Positions 5,610-6,710 of a stretch of 6,710 bases of DNA are shown in pieces. The position numbers and the translations under genes were made by a program. Source of the DNA: Anaerolineae bacterium (GTDB lineage: Bacteria > Chloroflexota > Anaerolineae > Aggregatilineales > UBA3940); assembly GCA_016926985.1 (NCBI GenBank), contig JAFGNO010000168.1, positions 1-6,710 of the forward strand. The letters run 5' to 3'. Within the stretch, counting starts at the first letter, position 1, and the number at the start of each line of letters is the position of its first letter. A model generated the notes under the pieces. It was not told the DNA's origin and ran no database searches. It saw nothing but the letters and a program-made list of their open reading frames with translations.

Positions 5610-5638
5610 AAAAAAAGCCGGGCTTTCGCCCGGTTTTT
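5610..5638. terminator. Bidirectional intrinsic terminator between convergent genes
   Basis: A stem of CCGGGC (5618-5623) and GCCCGG (5628-5633) closes a TTTC loop. Five Ts follow on the plus strand (5634-5638) and seven As precede it (5610-5616), giving a T-tract on the minus strand too. It lies 14 bases after the receiver stop and 21 bases beyond the permease stop, so it can serve both converging transcripts. Confidence 0.88.
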
Positions 5639-5659
5639 GATTCGCCGATCCGGCAGCTC

Positions 5660-6517
5660 TCAGAAATCCCGCCGGTTGAAGCACCACACTGCTGCGCCAA
5701 GCGTGGCGGCTGTGTAGATGACAGAGTAGATAACAAAGGCCAATGTTGGTTGGCTGGCAACTGAGAAAGGCGTAATCTCCCGGAAAAAGGAGCTGCTCTC
5801 CTGGAGCATGCCTGCCGCGTAGCGCCACAAGGCTTCGGTGGGCATCAGCAGGCTGGAGATGATCCCGATATCGGCGGCGGTCTGGCTGCCCAGCAGGCTG
5901 CCGATCTGCTCCACCCAGCCGCCGACAAAGGCCAGCCCATAGAGCATGAATACGCCCACGCCGTTCGCCAGCGTGCTGAACAGCGTGCTTCCCAGCATGG
6001 TCAGGCTGAGAATGGTCAGGCTCTCCAGGATCAGGATTAACAGCACAATGGCTGCCTGCCGGGGAAAATACCCGCTGATCAGGTAGCCTGTCAGGATCAC
6101 CCCGACCGTCATCAGCGCGGTATATATCGCCAGCATGCAGGCGTGTCCCAGCCATTTCCCGATCAGGATTTCTGTCCGGCGGATTGGCTTGGCAGCAATT
6201 GCATGAACCGTGTTGGAGTCGATCTCAGCGGAAATGGCGCCAACGGTGGTCAGTGCGGTGACCATCACCACCAGGAAATTGACCACGTACAGCCCGGCGG
6301 AAACGAGCAGGTTGGCAAAAAAACCATATTCTGCCTGCCGCGACCCGACATCACTGGAGAAGTCGGTGAAGTCCTTCCAGGTGAAATAAAAGCCGGCAGC
6401 ATACATCCCTACGAACACGACCCCCATCGCCATCGCCAGCCAGAGCATTTTGCGGCGGCGGGCCTCACGGAAAGTGAGGCGGGTGATCACGGCAATCATC
6501 CGGGCTGATAGCGGCAT
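5660..6517 (-). CDS. ABC-2 type transporter permease
   Basis: Membrane subunit of an ABC exporter, 285 residues from the ATG at 6517. A basic N-terminus with an amphipathic stretch (LTFREARRRKM) leads into helix 1 (25-45). There is an extracytoplasmic loop, then helices at about 68-95, 125-147, 155-178, 184-203 and 257-280, six in all. The segment ISAEIDSNTVHAIAAKPIRRTEILIGKWLG region (95-124) after helix 2 is the typical cytoplasmic coupling motif of ABC-2/NosY-type permeases. ATG 6517 follows the ATPase stop by one base and has GAGGGAG nine bases upstream. An in-frame ATG at 6526 would overlap the ATPase stop but would have no spacing from that site, and one at 6556 lies well inside the ATPase gene. 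The pair is therefore translationally coupled. The substrate cannot be predicted; drug, lipid or membrane-repair export are all possible. Confidence 0.92.
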   Translation of the reverse strand: MPLSARMIAVITRLTFREARRRKMLWLAMAMGVVFVGMYAAGFYFTWKDFTDFSSDVGSRQAEYGFFANLLVSAGLYVVNFLVVMVTALTTVGAISAEIDSNTVHAIAAKPIRRTEILIGKWLGHACMLAIYTALMTVGVILTGYLISGYFPRQAAIVLLILILESLTILSLTMLGSTLFSTLANGVGVFMLYGLAFVGGWVEQIGSLLGSQTAADIGIISSLLMPTEALWRYAAGMLQESSSFFREITPFSVASQPTLAFVIYSVIYTAATLGAAVWCFNRRDF

Positions 6518-6518
6518 C

Positions 6519-6710
6519 TTATCCATCTCCCTCAGGTGACTGGATGATCTGGACAAAAAGCTGTTCCAGCGTGATCTGCTCCGGGGAAAGGGCGATCACG
6601 CGCAGCCCGCTGCCGACCAGCCATGCATTCAGGTCGGGTATGGTGTGTTCATTGGGAACAGTCAGCTTGAGGGTGGTCTCGTTGACCTGTGTGATATCAT
6701 GTCCCCACTC
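6519..6710 (-). CDS. ABC transporter ATP-binding protein, C-terminal 63 residues only
   Basis: The reading frame is open from the right edge to a TAA at 6521-6519, giving the last 63 residues. The visible part is the regulatory tail that follows the ATPase core in ABC-2 exporter ATPases: a beta-rich stretch (ITQVNETTLKLTVPN), a helix (IPDLNAWLVGSGLRVI) and the closing helix motif PEQITLEQLFVQII. The L-E-x-L-F-x-x-I ending is very common in this family. Walker A, Walker B and signature motifs are outside the window. It is identified mainly by this tail and by the adjacent ABC-2 permease whose start it nearly touches (TAAGATG). It would energise export by the permease from the cytoplasmic face. 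Confidence 0.85.
   Translation of the reverse strand, partial: EWGHDITQVNETTLKLTVPNEHTIPDLNAWLVGSGLRVIALSPEQITLEQLFVQIIQSPEGDG
6527..6533 (-). promoter_or_regulatory. Ribosome binding site for the permease, inside the ATPase gene
   Basis: On the minus strand GAGGGAG lies nine bases before the ATG at 6517 and overlaps the last codons of the ATPase gene. It supports this start and coupled translation of the two subunits. Confidence 0.55.

Overview
The window is ordinary, gene-dense bacterial chromosome with moderately high G+C, clear Shine-Dalgarno sequences at several starts and GC-rich hairpin terminators. The HIT protein, the GH114 lipoprotein, the short receiver-kinase protein and the thiolase/HIT gene pairing would fit a Chloroflexota (Anaerolineae-like) genome. 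That placement rests on general impression of the proteins, not on a search, and should be treated as tentative.

Layout, left to right. (1) 1-1638, minus strand: a two-gene operon with a HIT-family nucleotide phosphorylase/adenylyltransferase (1141-1638) first, followed after 16 bases by an acetyl-CoA acetyltransferase-type thiolase whose last ~20 residues run off the left edge. A promoter with an extended -10 box lies just upstream of the HIT gene. (2) 1639-1863: a divergent intergenic region. (3) 1864-2766, plus strand: a secreted GH114 (endo-alpha-1,4-polygalactosaminidase-like) lipoprotein, followed by a doubtful 35-residue basic ORF (2797-2904) in a 320-base gap. (4) 3087-4882, plus strand: a soluble receiver-histidine kinase protein with its own extended -10 promoter, then, 38 bases on, an NfeD-like membrane protein, closed by a strong intrinsic terminator (4910-4931). 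(5) 4932-5214: an intergenic region with a compact cluster of TGACACT/TGTCA direct and inverted repeats. (6) 5215-5595, plus strand: a stand-alone receiver domain in which the phospho-accepting Asp is replaced by Glu. (7) 5610-5638: a terminator usable from both sides, between convergent transcripts. (8) 5660-6710, minus strand: an ABC-2 type exporter pair, with a six-helix permease translationally coupled to an ATPase of which only the last 63 residues are in the window.

How the parts may work together: regions 4 to 6 form a small signalling neighbourhood. It holds an intracellular receiver-kinase with no DNA-binding output, a membrane-quality-control type protein in the same probable transcript, and a non-canonical receiver just downstream. 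No effector gene is visible, so the pathway cannot be named. The remaining genes look like independent housekeeping or envelope functions. I see no CRISPR array, tRNA, rRNA, intact mobile element or obvious defence system. The least ordinary items are the Glu-substituted receiver and the repeat cluster upstream of it.
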